A stretch of DNA of 13,919 bases from DATKKK01 sp964354625. GTDB lineage: Archaea; Thermoproteota; Bathyarchaeia; Bathyarchaeales; Bathycorpusculaceae. The DNA is taken from positions 1 to 13,919 of the forward strand of contig CAYHAK010000045.1 of the NCBI GenBank assembly GCA_964354625.1, written 5' to 3'. Positions 6,352-13,720 of the stretch are shown piece by piece (within the stretch, counting starts at the first letter, position 1; each line of letters starts with the position of its first letter). A program made the translations under genes and the position numbers. The notes under the pieces are model-generated. The model was not told where the DNA came from, ran no database searches, and saw nothing but the letters and a program-made list of their open reading frames with translations.

Positions 6352-6636
6352 ATGGCTGAACAGAATACCATCTTCATTGGAAGTAAACCAGTAATGAGCT
6401 ATGTTCTAGCGATCATCACAAGCCTATCGGCATCCAATGCTAAGGAAATAACCTTGAAAGCCCGAGGACAAGCGATCACCACGGCAGTTGACGCAGCTGA
6501 AGTAACCAGAAATCGCTTCCTAAAAGACCTGAAAGTAAGCAGAATCGCGATAGGAACAGAGGAGATGCCACCAAGAGAAGGCGAGAACAGAGCAAGAATG
6601 GTTTCCACAATGGAAATAACACTGAAGAAAGACTAA
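6352..6636 (+). CDS. alba: Alba-family chromatin / nucleic-acid-binding protein
   Basis: Alba is an abundant archaeal chromatin protein that binds dsDNA and RNA as a dimer. The 94-residue product has the typical length and the full family pattern: TIFIGSKPVMSYVLAI (6-21), an LSASNAKEITLKARG core (25-39), AITTAVDAAEVTRNRF (41-56) and the C-terminal beta hairpin ending STMEITLKK. The Lys pair of Sac10b (IGKKPVMNYV) is Ser11-Lys12 here, so one DNA-contacting or acetylatable lysine is missing, as in the partial paralogue at the left edge. The ATG is preceded by GGAGTGAGGAAAA. The leader around this start is nearly identical to that of the partial paralogue. It is divergent from the radical-SAM gene and ends before an eight-T terminator. 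Confidence 0.96.
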   Translation: MAEQNTIFIGSKPVMSYVLAIITSLSASNAKEITLKARGQAITTAVDAAEVTRNRFLKDLKVSRIAIGTEEMPPREGENRARMVSTMEITLKKD

Positions 6637-6679
6637 GAACAACGCGATACAAAACATCGGCTGACAATTCCCTCAAAAC

Positions 6680-6687
6680 TTTTTTTT
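6680..6687 (+). terminator. T8 terminator of alba
   Basis: A run of eight Ts begins 44 nt after the alba stop. It is the kind of tract at which archaeal RNA polymerase terminates, and it separates alba from the GH3-like gene promoter at 6761. Confidence 0.75.
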
Positions 6688-6760
6688 AACGCGTCAAATT
6701 TATTGCTTGAGGCTACATTCTGCGACAACGCAAGTATTCTTGCCTGCTTAAATGGCGAAG

Positions 6761-6768
6761 TATATAAA
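6761..6768 (+). promoter_or_regulatory. TATA box of the GH3-like gene
   Basis: TATATAAA sits 33 nt before the ATG at 6801, with a purine-rich GGCGAAG immediately upstream in the BRE position. The predicted start site is near 6790, so the transcript has a leader of about 10 nt without a Shine-Dalgarno site, in effect leaderless. Confidence 0.7.
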
Positions 6769-6800
6769 CAGAATGAACTGAATTATCACTCGAGTTTCAG

Positions 6801-7934
6801 ATGTTTAAAGACGGCAGAACCGAAATCTTTCAGTCTATGGTTGGCTCCTGGTATGAATCGTTAAAGAATCCGGAAGACACTCAAAAGTCAGTCCTTGTGG
6901 ACTTGGTTAAGGAATATGAGAAAACTCGGTATGGAAAAGACCATAATGTATCTGAAACTGAAGGGATTAATGATTTTAGAGCCAATCTTCCAATTATAGA
7001 CTACAGAAAACTCGCACCATATTTTGCCGAAGTCAGGGAAGGTAGTTATGATGTTATTCTTCCAGAGCCAGTCTCATGTTGGGTTATGACTAGAGGCTCG
7101 ACCGGCGTCGCAAAGGTACTACCGGCGACGAAAACCCATCTTGAACAGATTCTTATGTGCGGCTCAAGAGCGTTGATAAACTATGTTTTGAGGAAAGATG
7201 ATTTTGGAATATTCGCTGGAAAGATCCTTAACCTTAATTTTCCATCCGCTGTTCATACAATGACCGTTGATGGTCAAGAGATGACTTATGGCTACAGTTC
7301 TGGAACCTACGCGAGAATCAACTCAACGTTCAATACTCTTGGGCTTCTGCCTCGGCAAGAGGACATAGACTCTTTAGGCTCAGGAATAACTAGACAGGAT
7401 TGGGAAAAAAGATTCGAACTGGCATATCAACAAGCACTCGATGAGAATGTCACTGCTACGATGGGAGTCACGCCAGTCATCCTATCCTTCGCAAGATACG
7501 TCAATAGAAAGTATGGAAAAAAACCCCGTGACCTCTGGAACCTGCGGGCTTTGTTCTGCACAAGTGTGCGAAAGATACAATTCAAGTATACACCGACGCT
7601 GAGGAAATATTTCGGGCAAGTTCCAGTAATTGAGATCTACAGCGCCACTGAAGGCGTCTTTGCACAGCAACTCGATGATCTTCCGTACGTCTCACCGAAC
7701 TATGACAAATATCTCTTCGAGGTTCAAACCCATAAAGGAGTCAAAATGTTACATGAGCTTAGACGCGGTGAATGGGGCAAACTCATAATTTCTTCTTGCT
7801 TGTTTCCGAGGTATGACATTGGAGATTTGATAGAGGCAGCTGGTAACAACTATTTTCGAGTTTTTGGAAGAGATCGAACTCTAACGCGTTTAGAACATCA
7901 GCTCTACAGGTTGTTTTTCGGCCTACTGCTCTAG
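6801..7934 (+). CDS. GH3-like acyl-adenylate-forming enzyme lacking the C-terminal lid domain
   Basis: GH3 proteins are adenylating enzymes of the ANL superfamily; plant members join carboxylic acids such as jasmonate or indole-acetate to amino acids. The nucleotide loop TRGSTGVAK (97-105), the YSATEG motif (280-285) and PRYDIGD (336-342) are all in the expected order, and FRVFGRDR (352-359) matches the strand just before the hinge. GH3 proteins are normally about 500-600 aa with a C-terminal lid of about 100 or more residues. This one stops at 377, right after the hinge. The stop lies within the 3' end of a convergent gene, and no lid-like continuation is apparent downstream. It may be a natural lid-less form, or a fragment. 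The ATG at 6801 is set by the TATA box; no ribosome site is present. The acyl substrate and acceptor are unknown. Confidence 0.85.
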   Translation: MFKDGRTEIFQSMVGSWYESLKNPEDTQKSVLVDLVKEYEKTRYGKDHNVSETEGINDFRANLPIIDYRKLAPYFAEVREGSYDVILPEPVSCWVMTRGSTGVAKVLPATKTHLEQILMCGSRALINYVLRKDDFGIFAGKILNLNFPSAVHTMTVDGQEMTYGYSSGTYARINSTFNTLGLLPRQEDIDSLGSGITRQDWEKRFELAYQQALDENVTATMGVTPVILSFARYVNRKYGKKPRDLWNLRALFCTSVRKIQFKYTPTLRKYFGQVPVIEIYSATEGVFAQQLDDLPYVSPNYDKYLFEVQTHKGVKMLHELRRGEWGKLIISSCLFPRYDIGDLIEAAGNNYFRVFGRDRTLTRLEHQLYRLFFGLLL

Positions 7935-8336
7935 AGTTCGGGGATGTCTCTTTGCCGCCATTACTGCTGCATAGATTACTCCAACGATTATTATCGCGCC
8001 AATCATGACTAGAAAGAAAGCCCATAGCTCTCTTGCTCGCATTTGATTAGTGATCTCAAGCCAAGATGCAAGACCGATGAAAATCAAGATCAAACCGCCA
8101 ATCAGCGGACCGATAAGTCCGTACTCGCCTTTTTCGTGTTTTTCAGCTTTCTCCCTTTTTTCGCCTCTCTCATATTTTTCTGCCTTCTCATTTCTGCGAC
8201 GTGGAGGCGGCGGCACATAACGTGATTCAGTGGAAACCTGTTCAACTTTCAAAGACGCTCCACAGTTAGGACAAAAGCTCATCTCTTCGCGGATTTTATG
8301 ACCACACTTTGGGCATTCAGGCATTCTTTTTTCCAT
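7923..8336 (-). CDS. Zinc-ribbon membrane protein with charged linker and two TM helices
   Basis: The 137-residue protein starts with a zinc ribbon (Cys8, 11, 22, 25 in CPKCG and CPNCG). A Pro/Arg stretch and a highly charged Lys/Glu linker with repeated KAEK-like units follow (about 42-71), then two hydrophobic helices (about 73-92 and 104-126) and a short basic tail. The ribbon and linker are probably cytoplasmic. Such zinc-ribbon plus TM proteins are frequent in archaea and mostly uncharacterised. ATG 8336 fits a TATA box at 8374-8383; Met5 (8324) is an alternative start. The 3' end overlaps the GH3-like gene by 12 nt in convergent orientation, so each transcript may be antisense to the other there. 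Confidence 0.87.
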   Translation of the reverse strand: MEKRMPECPKCGHKIREEMSFCPNCGASLKVEQVSTESRYVPPPPRRRNEKAEKYERGEKREKAEKHEKGEYGLIGPLIGGLILIFIGLASWLEITNQMRARELWAFFLVMIGAIIIVGVIYAAVMAAKRHPRTLEQ

Positions 8337-8373
8337 CCTTCAGCTAATTCTCTTCTCATGTATTTGAACATCC

Positions 8374-8383
8374 AGTATTTAAA
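8374..8383 (-). promoter_or_regulatory. TATA box of the zinc-ribbon membrane gene
   Basis: CTTTAAATAC on the minus strand lies about 40 nt before the ATG at 8336 and predicts a leader of about 15-20 nt. Confidence 0.6.
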
Positions 8384-8451
8384 GCACACTCACACACCAT
8401 AATCTACAGAGAAATGTTATATGCTCATGCTGCAAGAATAGTTTAGCTAGG

Positions 8452-8982
8452 GTGACTAATTTGAACCAAAGTCATGGAGGTTTTTCGCAAAGACACAAAG
8501 AGAGTTACTTGGGCGCTATTTCAGTCGGGCTTTTTCTACTACTCATTGGAGTTTTCTTTGTGGCGACGCCCAGTCTTTATGATAAGGCTGGCGAATTCTT
8601 TACGGATTTCAACGTAACAACACCCGTGCACACCAGTAGTCAATTGAACATCGCACTTCCCGCACCTATGCATCCTGGGACTCATTCAGTAGTCTATCTA
8701 GCCGTGGAGCAATTCAGTCTTGCATGGGGAATCTTTTTGATAGGTCTGTTAGCGTTACGGCTTGTTCTGCGGGCGCCTCTGCGTAAAAAGGCGGAGAATG
8801 TATCAGACGTTGTTTCTTGGTTAGGAGCAGGGTATCTTGTCAGTATATACCTTAGTGAAACGACGACAACAGCAATTTGGTTCACGTTTTGGGCTGCGAT
8901 AATCGTACTAATCGGTGTATCACTCATAGTTAGAGCCGTCGTCTTAGCGATATTTAGGCCACGTTTTCACACGTTTCGATAG
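8452..8982 (+). CDS. Four-helix integral membrane protein of unknown function
   Basis: I do not recognise this 176-residue protein. It has a short polar N-terminus and a first membrane helix at about 20-40. A 40-residue polar loop (41-79, Thr/Pro/His-containing) follows, probably outside. Helices lie at about 80-106, 118-135 and 142-166, and the C-terminus is basic (RPRFHTFR). By the positive-inside rule the basic ALRLVLRAPLRKK loop and the basic tail point to the cytoplasm. The GTG start at 8452 is preceded by a TATA-like TTATATGC (8417-8424) that places the transcription start within a few bases, suggesting a leaderless mRNA; TTG at 8461 is an alternative. It is divergent from the zinc-ribbon membrane protein, with which it may share a regulatory region. 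Confidence 0.75.
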   Translation: MTNLNQSHGGFSQRHKESYLGAISVGLFLLLIGVFFVATPSLYDKAGEFFTDFNVTTPVHTSSQLNIALPAPMHPGTHSVVYLAVEQFSLAWGIFLIGLLALRLVLRAPLRKKAENVSDVVSWLGAGYLVSIYLSETTTTAIWFTFWAAIIVLIGVSLIVRAVVLAIFRPRFHTFR

Positions 8983-9181
8983 ACTGCAACTGTATATCCA
9001 GTCAGTCACATTGTAACACGGCTCCTCTTGGCACAATCTGCCTATCGGGAGGGCTCCACTTACAAGCACTTTCTCCCTAGATCAATATGTAGTTTGGAGT
9101 ATCCATATACGAAGGATCTTCATTCTGATCAAAAGACATAGTTTTTAAGCTAACTTGACCTAACAGCATCATGGTGGAACT

Positions 9182-9595
9182 GTGCACGTTAGGAAAATTA
9201 ATCTAGTAGAACCAGTTGATGTCGGCAGCGTCAATATCAAGAAAGACAGTTATTTTCCCAACGCTTACATAGTTGACTTGGCTCTCGATTCAAACCCAGA
9301 TCACGCTTGGCAAGATGTTTTTGAAAGAGAATGGAGAACAAGTAGACATCTTTGGGATAGAAAAATCTTCATCATCGGTAATACTTTGAGACTTGTGACT
9401 TCTCCGAACGATATGGCGGAGAAACTCACTTGGGTCAAAGAAGTTGTGGCTTCTACAAACAAGAAAATCGAGGACTTTAACAAGCAGACAGAACTCATAC
9501 TGAAAGATAGCCCTCAGACTCGGCGAACAATGATTGAACATGAGGAAACTGTTGAGAACATAAAAAACGCCTTGAGAAGTGTATTTCAAAGATAG
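9182..9595 (+). CDS. Uncharacterised small soluble protein (137 aa)
   Basis: I do not recognise the family. The sequence looks like a real protein: a beta-rich first third (INLVEPVDVGSVNIKK), a central segment rich in aromatic residues (HAWQDVFEREWRTSRHLWD, about 41-59) leading into the strands IFIIGNTLRLV (62-72), and a long, charged amphipathic helix over residues 78-135 that could form a coiled coil. No Cys, signal peptide or membrane segment is present. The GTG at 9182 is the only early start in frame; GGTGG is 5 nt before it, and a TATA-like TTTTTAAG at 9142-9149 gives a very short leader. The nearby ATG at 9171 is out of frame. Neighbours give no functional hint. Confidence 0.65.
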   Translation: MHVRKINLVEPVDVGSVNIKKDSYFPNAYIVDLALDSNPDHAWQDVFEREWRTSRHLWDRKIFIIGNTLRLVTSPNDMAEKLTWVKEVVASTNKKIEDFNKQTELILKDSPQTRRTMIEHEETVENIKNALRSVFQR

Positions 9596-9699
9596 CATCA
9601 TGTGTCAAGTAATTACACTGCAATTCCTACGGTGACGAAGATTATGATTTGGACACTCCTATCTACGCAAATCTCAAATGAAATGTGTAATGAGATAAG

Positions 9700-9954
9700 T
9701 TGTCTGAATGGGTTAGCCCAAGCCGACTTCTAGGGCGTAAGGATATGAGGATGAGCTGTGGATTTGAAGCATCGGCAAAAACTGAATATGAACTTATGAA
9801 GAAAATGACCGAAGATGATGCTCAAGCTCATAGCGGGAAATCGGCTCCGCCTGATATTCTCGTGAAAATCAGGTCAATCAAAAATAGTCCCAGTCATCGT
9901 AAATGGCTTGCATGGAGCAACATATTGTGGACAGGCTTAAACTCTTTTCCTTAA
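9700..9954 (+). pseudogene. Degenerate DUF1059-like small protein frame
   Basis: The stretch CGFEASAKTEYELMKKMTED through PPDILVKIRSIKN follows the usual DUF1059 pattern (C-x-F-x-A ... T-E-x-E-L ... H-x-x-x-x-H-G ... P-P-x-x-x-x-K-(I/V)-(R/K)). Normal members are about 55-65 aa and begin with a short Cys-x-D-hydrophobic-G segment. Here the first cysteine position reads Arg (CGT, one transition from TGT) in GRKDMRMSC. The first histidine reads Asp, one residue seems lost before the final Lys, and the C-terminus runs on into unrelated sequence (HRKWLAWSNILWTG). The only upstream start is a TTG without a ribosome site; ATGs at 9745 and 9751 would cut off the first motif. It is either a decaying gene or a divergent functional member. 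DUF1059 has no firmly known function. Confidence 0.45.
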
Positions 9955-10002
9955 CTGACTTTCTTCTCTTTGATTTATTAATTGTAGTCAGTCCGGTGGT
10001 TC

Positions 10003-10111
10003 TTATGGGAAATGAGGAGACTGGCAGGTGTGTGCTAGTGAGGGGAGAAAGGCAAAAGCAACCATTCTACCACTCTCCTCATTATGCTTAATATCGTACT
10101 TGTCTTTCTTT
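10003..10111 (+). ncRNA. Candidate structured small RNA with own promoter and T-rich end
   Basis: AATGAGGAGA (10011-10020) pairs perfectly with TCTCCTCATT (10074-10083). Stacked directly on this 10-bp stem, CTGGC (10021-10025) pairs with GCTAG (10034-10038) around an 8-nt loop. AGAA-A-GG (10046-10052) faces CC-A-TTCT (10062-10068) around a 9-nt loop. Together these form a three-way junction. One pair is G-U only on the plus strand. A TATA-like TTTATTAA (9974-9981) would start transcription near 10003, and T-rich CTTTCTTTTAAC (10102-10113) could end it. I see no C/D or H/ACA boxes and no tRNA shape. All this is hand-folded and needs comparison with relatives. Confidence 0.3.
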
Positions 10112-10200
10112 TAACTTTGTCGTAAATCTTGGATTGAACTGCAATCTCAGAGATGGAACCGTTTGATCTCTTCCATTACGACCTTGATGCATTGGCCCCG

Positions 10201-10289
10201 ATGGAGCTGCCATAGTCAACATATGTGACCTTTGACTAATGTGTGCATACCCCTTTGTTTTCTCTGTTGAATCAACTTGCCAGCTCCAT
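10201..10289. repeat. 9-bp inverted repeat enclosing smaller palindromes
   Basis: ATGGAGCTG (10201-10209) is inverted as CAGCTCCAT (10281-10289). Inside are TAGTCAA (10213-10219)/TTGACTA (10232-10238) with a 12-nt loop and the palindrome GTTGAATCAAC (10266-10276). On the minus strand this would lie 62 nt past the gatD stop and could form the 3' end structure of the gatED mRNA. Confidence 0.3.
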
Positions 10290-10350
10290 TATGAGCCTCT
10301 GTAAGAACAATAGAACTAGTTCCGAGGAAGTGTATTCAGGGGCTTTCGAA

Positions 10351-11748
10351 TTAGAGGGTTTTGAGTATTTTGTCGATGTCTGGCTCCACACCTTGCAGAA
10401 GCATGAAACCTCTTGGTCCTTCTCTCTCAGTAATCTCGCCAGCGATATTTGTTTGCATGAGTTTCTTTACTTCTTCGACGTTTCGGGTGTGACCTAACAC
10501 CCAGATGAGTTTGGTGTAGGCAGCAGAGGGAAGCATGTTACCACCTTCGATAACGCCTCTTGCAAGCATGTCGCGGCCTGTTTCATAAACACGAAGATGT
10601 GCGTATCCAAATAAAGGTTCGACCACGATGACTACTGGGATTTCTTCTTCCTTGCAACGTTCTAAGGGAGGATAAATATCGGTTCCAACGTGGCCCAAAC
10701 CAGTGCCGATGATGACGATGCCATGGTAGTCAAGATCAACCATGGAATCCAGAATGTCTGGGTTCATTCCAGGATACGAGTAAAGCATACCGACGCGAGG
10801 GTCAATCTTAGTGTCTAAGTAGAAATCTTCGACGGGACTGCGGGGGCGAACGTCATCTTTGAACCATATCACGCCAGAATCATCAATTTTGCCTAAGGGC
10901 ACGTCATCTAATGTGCGGAACGTGTCGCGGCGAGAAGAATGCATTTTACGACAACGTGTAGCTCGATGGATGAGATCGTAGCTGTCGCTTGTGCCGCCAT
11001 GCATACAAACAACGGTCTCAGCGAAATTTTCGTGGCCAGCAAGAGCGGCAGCGTATAAAATGTTTCTCGGGCCATCAGAAGAAGGTCTGTCGGAGCTACG
11101 TTGACTGCCGACAAGAACTATGGGAACTGGGAGGTTGCGCAAAAAGTAAGAGATTGCGGCTCCAGTTGTGCACATTGTGTCGGTACCGTGGCCGATAATG
11201 ACGCCATTTGCTCCGCTTTCAATTTCTTTGGTTATAGCCTCAGCAGTTTTAACCCAGTATTCTGGCCTGAAGTTTTCGCTCAATATCTGATATAGCGTCT
11301 TGGGCGTCAAATTAACAGTGTACACAAGCTCTGGGACAGCTGAAAACAGCTCTTCTGGTGTGAAAGCCGGCAATACCGCGCCAGTCCGGTAGTCTAAGCG
11401 AGAGGCTACGGTGCCTCCAGTGCCCAACAGCGTAATGTTGGGAAGTTCCTTCTTGAATTTCACATCAATATGTGGAAGCTGGTATTTTCCTTTCTTATAG
11501 CCTGTTTCCTCGATCTTTGTCCTATCGTCTATCAAAACACCCAAGTTATAACCAGTGTCAACTTTCAAAGTTACGTAAGTGTCAGCTGTATGTTGACTTC
11601 TCGGTAGCAATAGTCCTTCGTAGGTTGCATTGCCTTTTGTTATTCTGACTTTGCTCCATGTGCGCACTCCTTCTCTAATGAGTCTATCGCGGAGAACGCC
11701 ACGATATCCTTCAGGCTCATTATTTCCGGATTCTTTAAGATTTGACAT
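10351..11748 (-). CDS. gatD: Glutamyl-tRNA(Gln) amidotransferase subunit D
   Basis: GatD is the asparaginase-like subunit of the archaeal GatDE enzyme. It hydrolyses glutamine to supply ammonia for converting Glu-tRNA(Gln) to Gln-tRNA(Gln). The 465-residue protein has a family-specific N-terminal domain (about 15-95) followed by the L-asparaginase I core. Catalytic elements are all present: LGTGGTVAS with the nucleophilic Thr113, GHGTDTM with Thr189-Asp190, and the lysine of CRKMH (Lys268). The ATG at 11748 overlaps the end of gatE by 14 nt and has a strong site GGGAGGG (11758-11764) 9 nt upstream, inside gatE, which points to coupled translation. The presence of GatDE implies that this organism makes Gln-tRNA by the indirect route and probably lacks GlnRS. 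Confidence 0.97.
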   Translation of the reverse strand: MSNLKESGNNEPEGYRGVLRDRLIREGVRTWSKVRITKGNATYEGLLLPRSQHTADTYVTLKVDTGYNLGVLIDDRTKIEETGYKKGKYQLPHIDVKFKKELPNITLLGTGGTVASRLDYRTGAVLPAFTPEELFSAVPELVYTVNLTPKTLYQILSENFRPEYWVKTAEAITKEIESGANGVIIGHGTDTMCTTGAAISYFLRNLPVPIVLVGSQRSSDRPSSDGPRNILYAAALAGHENFAETVVCMHGGTSDSYDLIHRATRCRKMHSSRRDTFRTLDDVPLGKIDDSGVIWFKDDVRPRSPVEDFYLDTKIDPRVGMLYSYPGMNPDILDSMVDLDYHGIVIIGTGLGHVGTDIYPPLERCKEEEIPVVIVVEPLFGYAHLRVYETGRDMLARGVIEGGNMLPSAAYTKLIWVLGHTRNVEEVKKLMQTNIAGEITEREGPRGFMLLQGVEPDIDKILKTL

Positions 11749-13696
11749 TTCTTTTTTCCCTCCCTATCAAAGCGTGAATTCTTTTCACGACATTCTCACC
11801 TGTCACCGAATAGTCAACAGACTTCAGCACTTCACCTACTATTTTGGGAACTGCATGTTTCCTGTAAGCTTCATCGGAACTGAGTTTTGAAGTCTCATAG
11901 GCTTCAAGTTGCTCCAAAACGAGTTTGTCCAACTCTGAGTTAGAGATCTTTACAATGCAGAGTTTCTTAACGGCTTCTTCGATTGTTACGGTTGGTTCTT
12001 CGGTAAATATCTCAGCAAGCGAGTCTATTTGTTCAGGGGTAATGAGCTTCTGTGAAAGTGTTCTACTCAGCTTATCGATAGTCTCTTCGCTAAACCGGAT
12101 GCCTTCACGTCTTTTTCTGCGAGGCATTTCTATCAACAAGCGATAAGCCAACGGGCCATCAAGTCGCAGTTTCTGAGTGTACTCGTAGAATTTTTGAACC
12201 TTTTCGGCTCTTATAAGCAGGTCCACTTGGTTTTGGTTGTATTTGTATTTTTTGTGGATTTCTTCGAAAATCTCCCACGGTCGCTTGCCAACCTTCTTAC
12301 GGCATTCTTCAACCATGTCTTTGGAAATAACGACTGGCGGCGTGTCTGTGTCTGGATATATGCGTTCCTTCCCGTGGATTACCCTCAGGAATTCCGTGTT
12401 TCCATTTGGTAGAAGTCTTCTTGTTTCCTGTAGTACGCCGTCCAAAGCCATTTTCGCTCTTTCCACGTTTTTTTTCATGGCATGCAGGGCTTTTCTTTCG
12501 GGACCAACAACAACCACAAAGGCGTCTAGAGGTTCAGCGTTAATAATGCAACGGATCTCGGAATACTTCCTTTTGTCAATAGGCAATCTGCACGGGTGAT
12601 CTGAACGTTTGCGGACAGCGTCCAACTCTATCTCATCGCTGTGGAATTGATCCTCACGAGGAATGCCTGTGATTAGCATGCTTTTCTCGAAGATATCCTC
12701 GCCAAAATCCTTGTTGGGTTGGACTTCCACGCCTAATAGGTCTTTCATTCTGGGAAAAATCGTGACGAAAGCACAGTTGCCTTCTTCAGGCTCGAAGAAG
12801 TGGGTAACATCAACATACGTGTGCTCAAAATCTTCTTTTCTTATCCCGCGGTTTTTCATTTCTTTACTGATCTCAATGAGAGCGTGTTGTCGAACAACTT
12901 CATGGCGGCAGAGAACGTCAAACATGTCGAGATTCTGTACACCTTTGATTTCAACTCTGTTTCCGCCCTCTATTGAAAGGTTGATGTCTTGGCGTGCTGA
13001 GCCGATTCCTCTTCTGCCGATGTGACTTATTCTCAGCACTCGGCCGATTTGCTTGGCCAATTCGATGAGTTCTTCCGGAGTCTCAACGTCTCTGTGGTCG
13101 GTGATGACCTCAGTTAATGGGACGCCCAGACGATCAAGATTGAAATAGACAGTTCTGCTAGCTGTATCGTGCCAGTCCACTCTACGTGCCGCATCTTCTT
13201 CGATATGGACGTTTGTGATTCTGACTTTCTTGCGGTTTACTGGAACCCAGCCGTCTCTGCCGATGATGAATGTCCGCTGGAAGCCAGTCGTTATCGATCC
13301 GTCAAGATACTGTTTTCTGTTTACCACTACTTCTTCAGCCAGGGCTGAACAGTTGAAATAGGTTGCTAGGATGAAGCCTTTCTTTATTGTTTCCATGTCT
13401 GGATAGAACGGAGGGGTTTCGTCCATTTCATACGTGCAGGTGTTTCGCTCACAGGCATAGTAGATTACTTTGTATCCTTTCTCAAATTCAACAAGCATTC
13501 CGGGGTCAAAGTCTCCCATTTCTCCTAAGACAGGTCGAAAGTATCGGTAGAAACTGTAATCCATGTTTCTCGGATCATCCTCTAATGTCGCTGGACAGTG
13601 GCAAAAGAGCTTTCTATCAGAACGAATCTGATGGTGAACTTCTATTCCAGCATGGAAGCCCAGTCTCTTGAAATCAACCTTTTTGGGGTCTAGCAT
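11735..13696 (-). CDS. gatE: Glutamyl-tRNA(Gln) amidotransferase subunit E
   Basis: GatE is the GatB-related subunit that phosphorylates the glutamate on Glu-tRNA(Gln) with ATP and amidates it using ammonia from GatD. The 653-residue protein is full length for archaeal GatE. The N-terminal cradle domain has GIEVHHQI (17-24), DGSITTGFQRT (132-142), IEEDAARR (165-172), LDRLGVPLTEV (187-197), SARQDINLSI (233-242) and RVEIKGVQNL (247-256). An AspRS-like insertion follows (about 285-410), and then the helical and YqeY-like tail domains that recognise the tRNA (about 480-653). The ATG at 13696 has no ribosome site, but a TATA-like CTTTTTAACA (13721-13730) predicts a start site within a few bases, so the mRNA is probably leaderless. 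gatE is the first gene of the gatE-gatD operon. Confidence 0.97.
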   Translation of the reverse strand: MLDPKKVDFKRLGFHAGIEVHHQIRSDRKLFCHCPATLEDDPRNMDYSFYRYFRPVLGEMGDFDPGMLVEFEKGYKVIYYACERNTCTYEMDETPPFYPDMETIKKGFILATYFNCSALAEEVVVNRKQYLDGSITTGFQRTFIIGRDGWVPVNRKKVRITNVHIEEDAARRVDWHDTASRTVYFNLDRLGVPLTEVITDHRDVETPEELIELAKQIGRVLRISHIGRRGIGSARQDINLSIEGGNRVEIKGVQNLDMFDVLCRHEVVRQHALIEISKEMKNRGIRKEDFEHTYVDVTHFFEPEEGNCAFVTIFPRMKDLLGVEVQPNKDFGEDIFEKSMLITGIPREDQFHSDEIELDAVRKRSDHPCRLPIDKRKYSEIRCIINAEPLDAFVVVVGPERKALHAMKKNVERAKMALDGVLQETRRLLPNGNTEFLRVIHGKERIYPDTDTPPVVISKDMVEECRKKVGKRPWEIFEEIHKKYKYNQNQVDLLIRAEKVQKFYEYTQKLRLDGPLAYRLLIEMPRRKRREGIRFSEETIDKLSRTLSQKLITPEQIDSLAEIFTEEPTVTIEEAVKKLCIVKISNSELDKLVLEQLEAYETSKLSSDEAYRKHAVPKIVGEVLKSVDYSVTGENVVKRIHALIGREKRNVKS

Positions 13697-13720
13697 CAGG
13701 CGTATTCAATGTTTCATGCA

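Larger units (their letters stand above)
9955..10350. other. Gene-poor region with two nested inverted-repeat structures
   Basis: I find no convincing protein gene in these 396 nt. The short open frames lack start signals and recognisable sequence. Two structured blocks stand out (10003-10111 and 10201-10289), listed separately. No T-run terminator on the minus strand follows gatD, which ends at 10351. Confidence 0.5.

Noticed and set aside
10021..10083. tRNA-like or C/D box RNA reading of the structured block (the AGTGGTAGAATGG stretch on the minus strand)
   Set aside because: No acceptor stem, T-loop (TTCAAAT) or CTGA box is present, so neither class fits.
10243..10497. 84-aa plus-strand frame overlapping the gatD 3' end
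   Set aside because: Its second half is antisense to conserved gatD codons and it has no ribosome site or promoter of its own.
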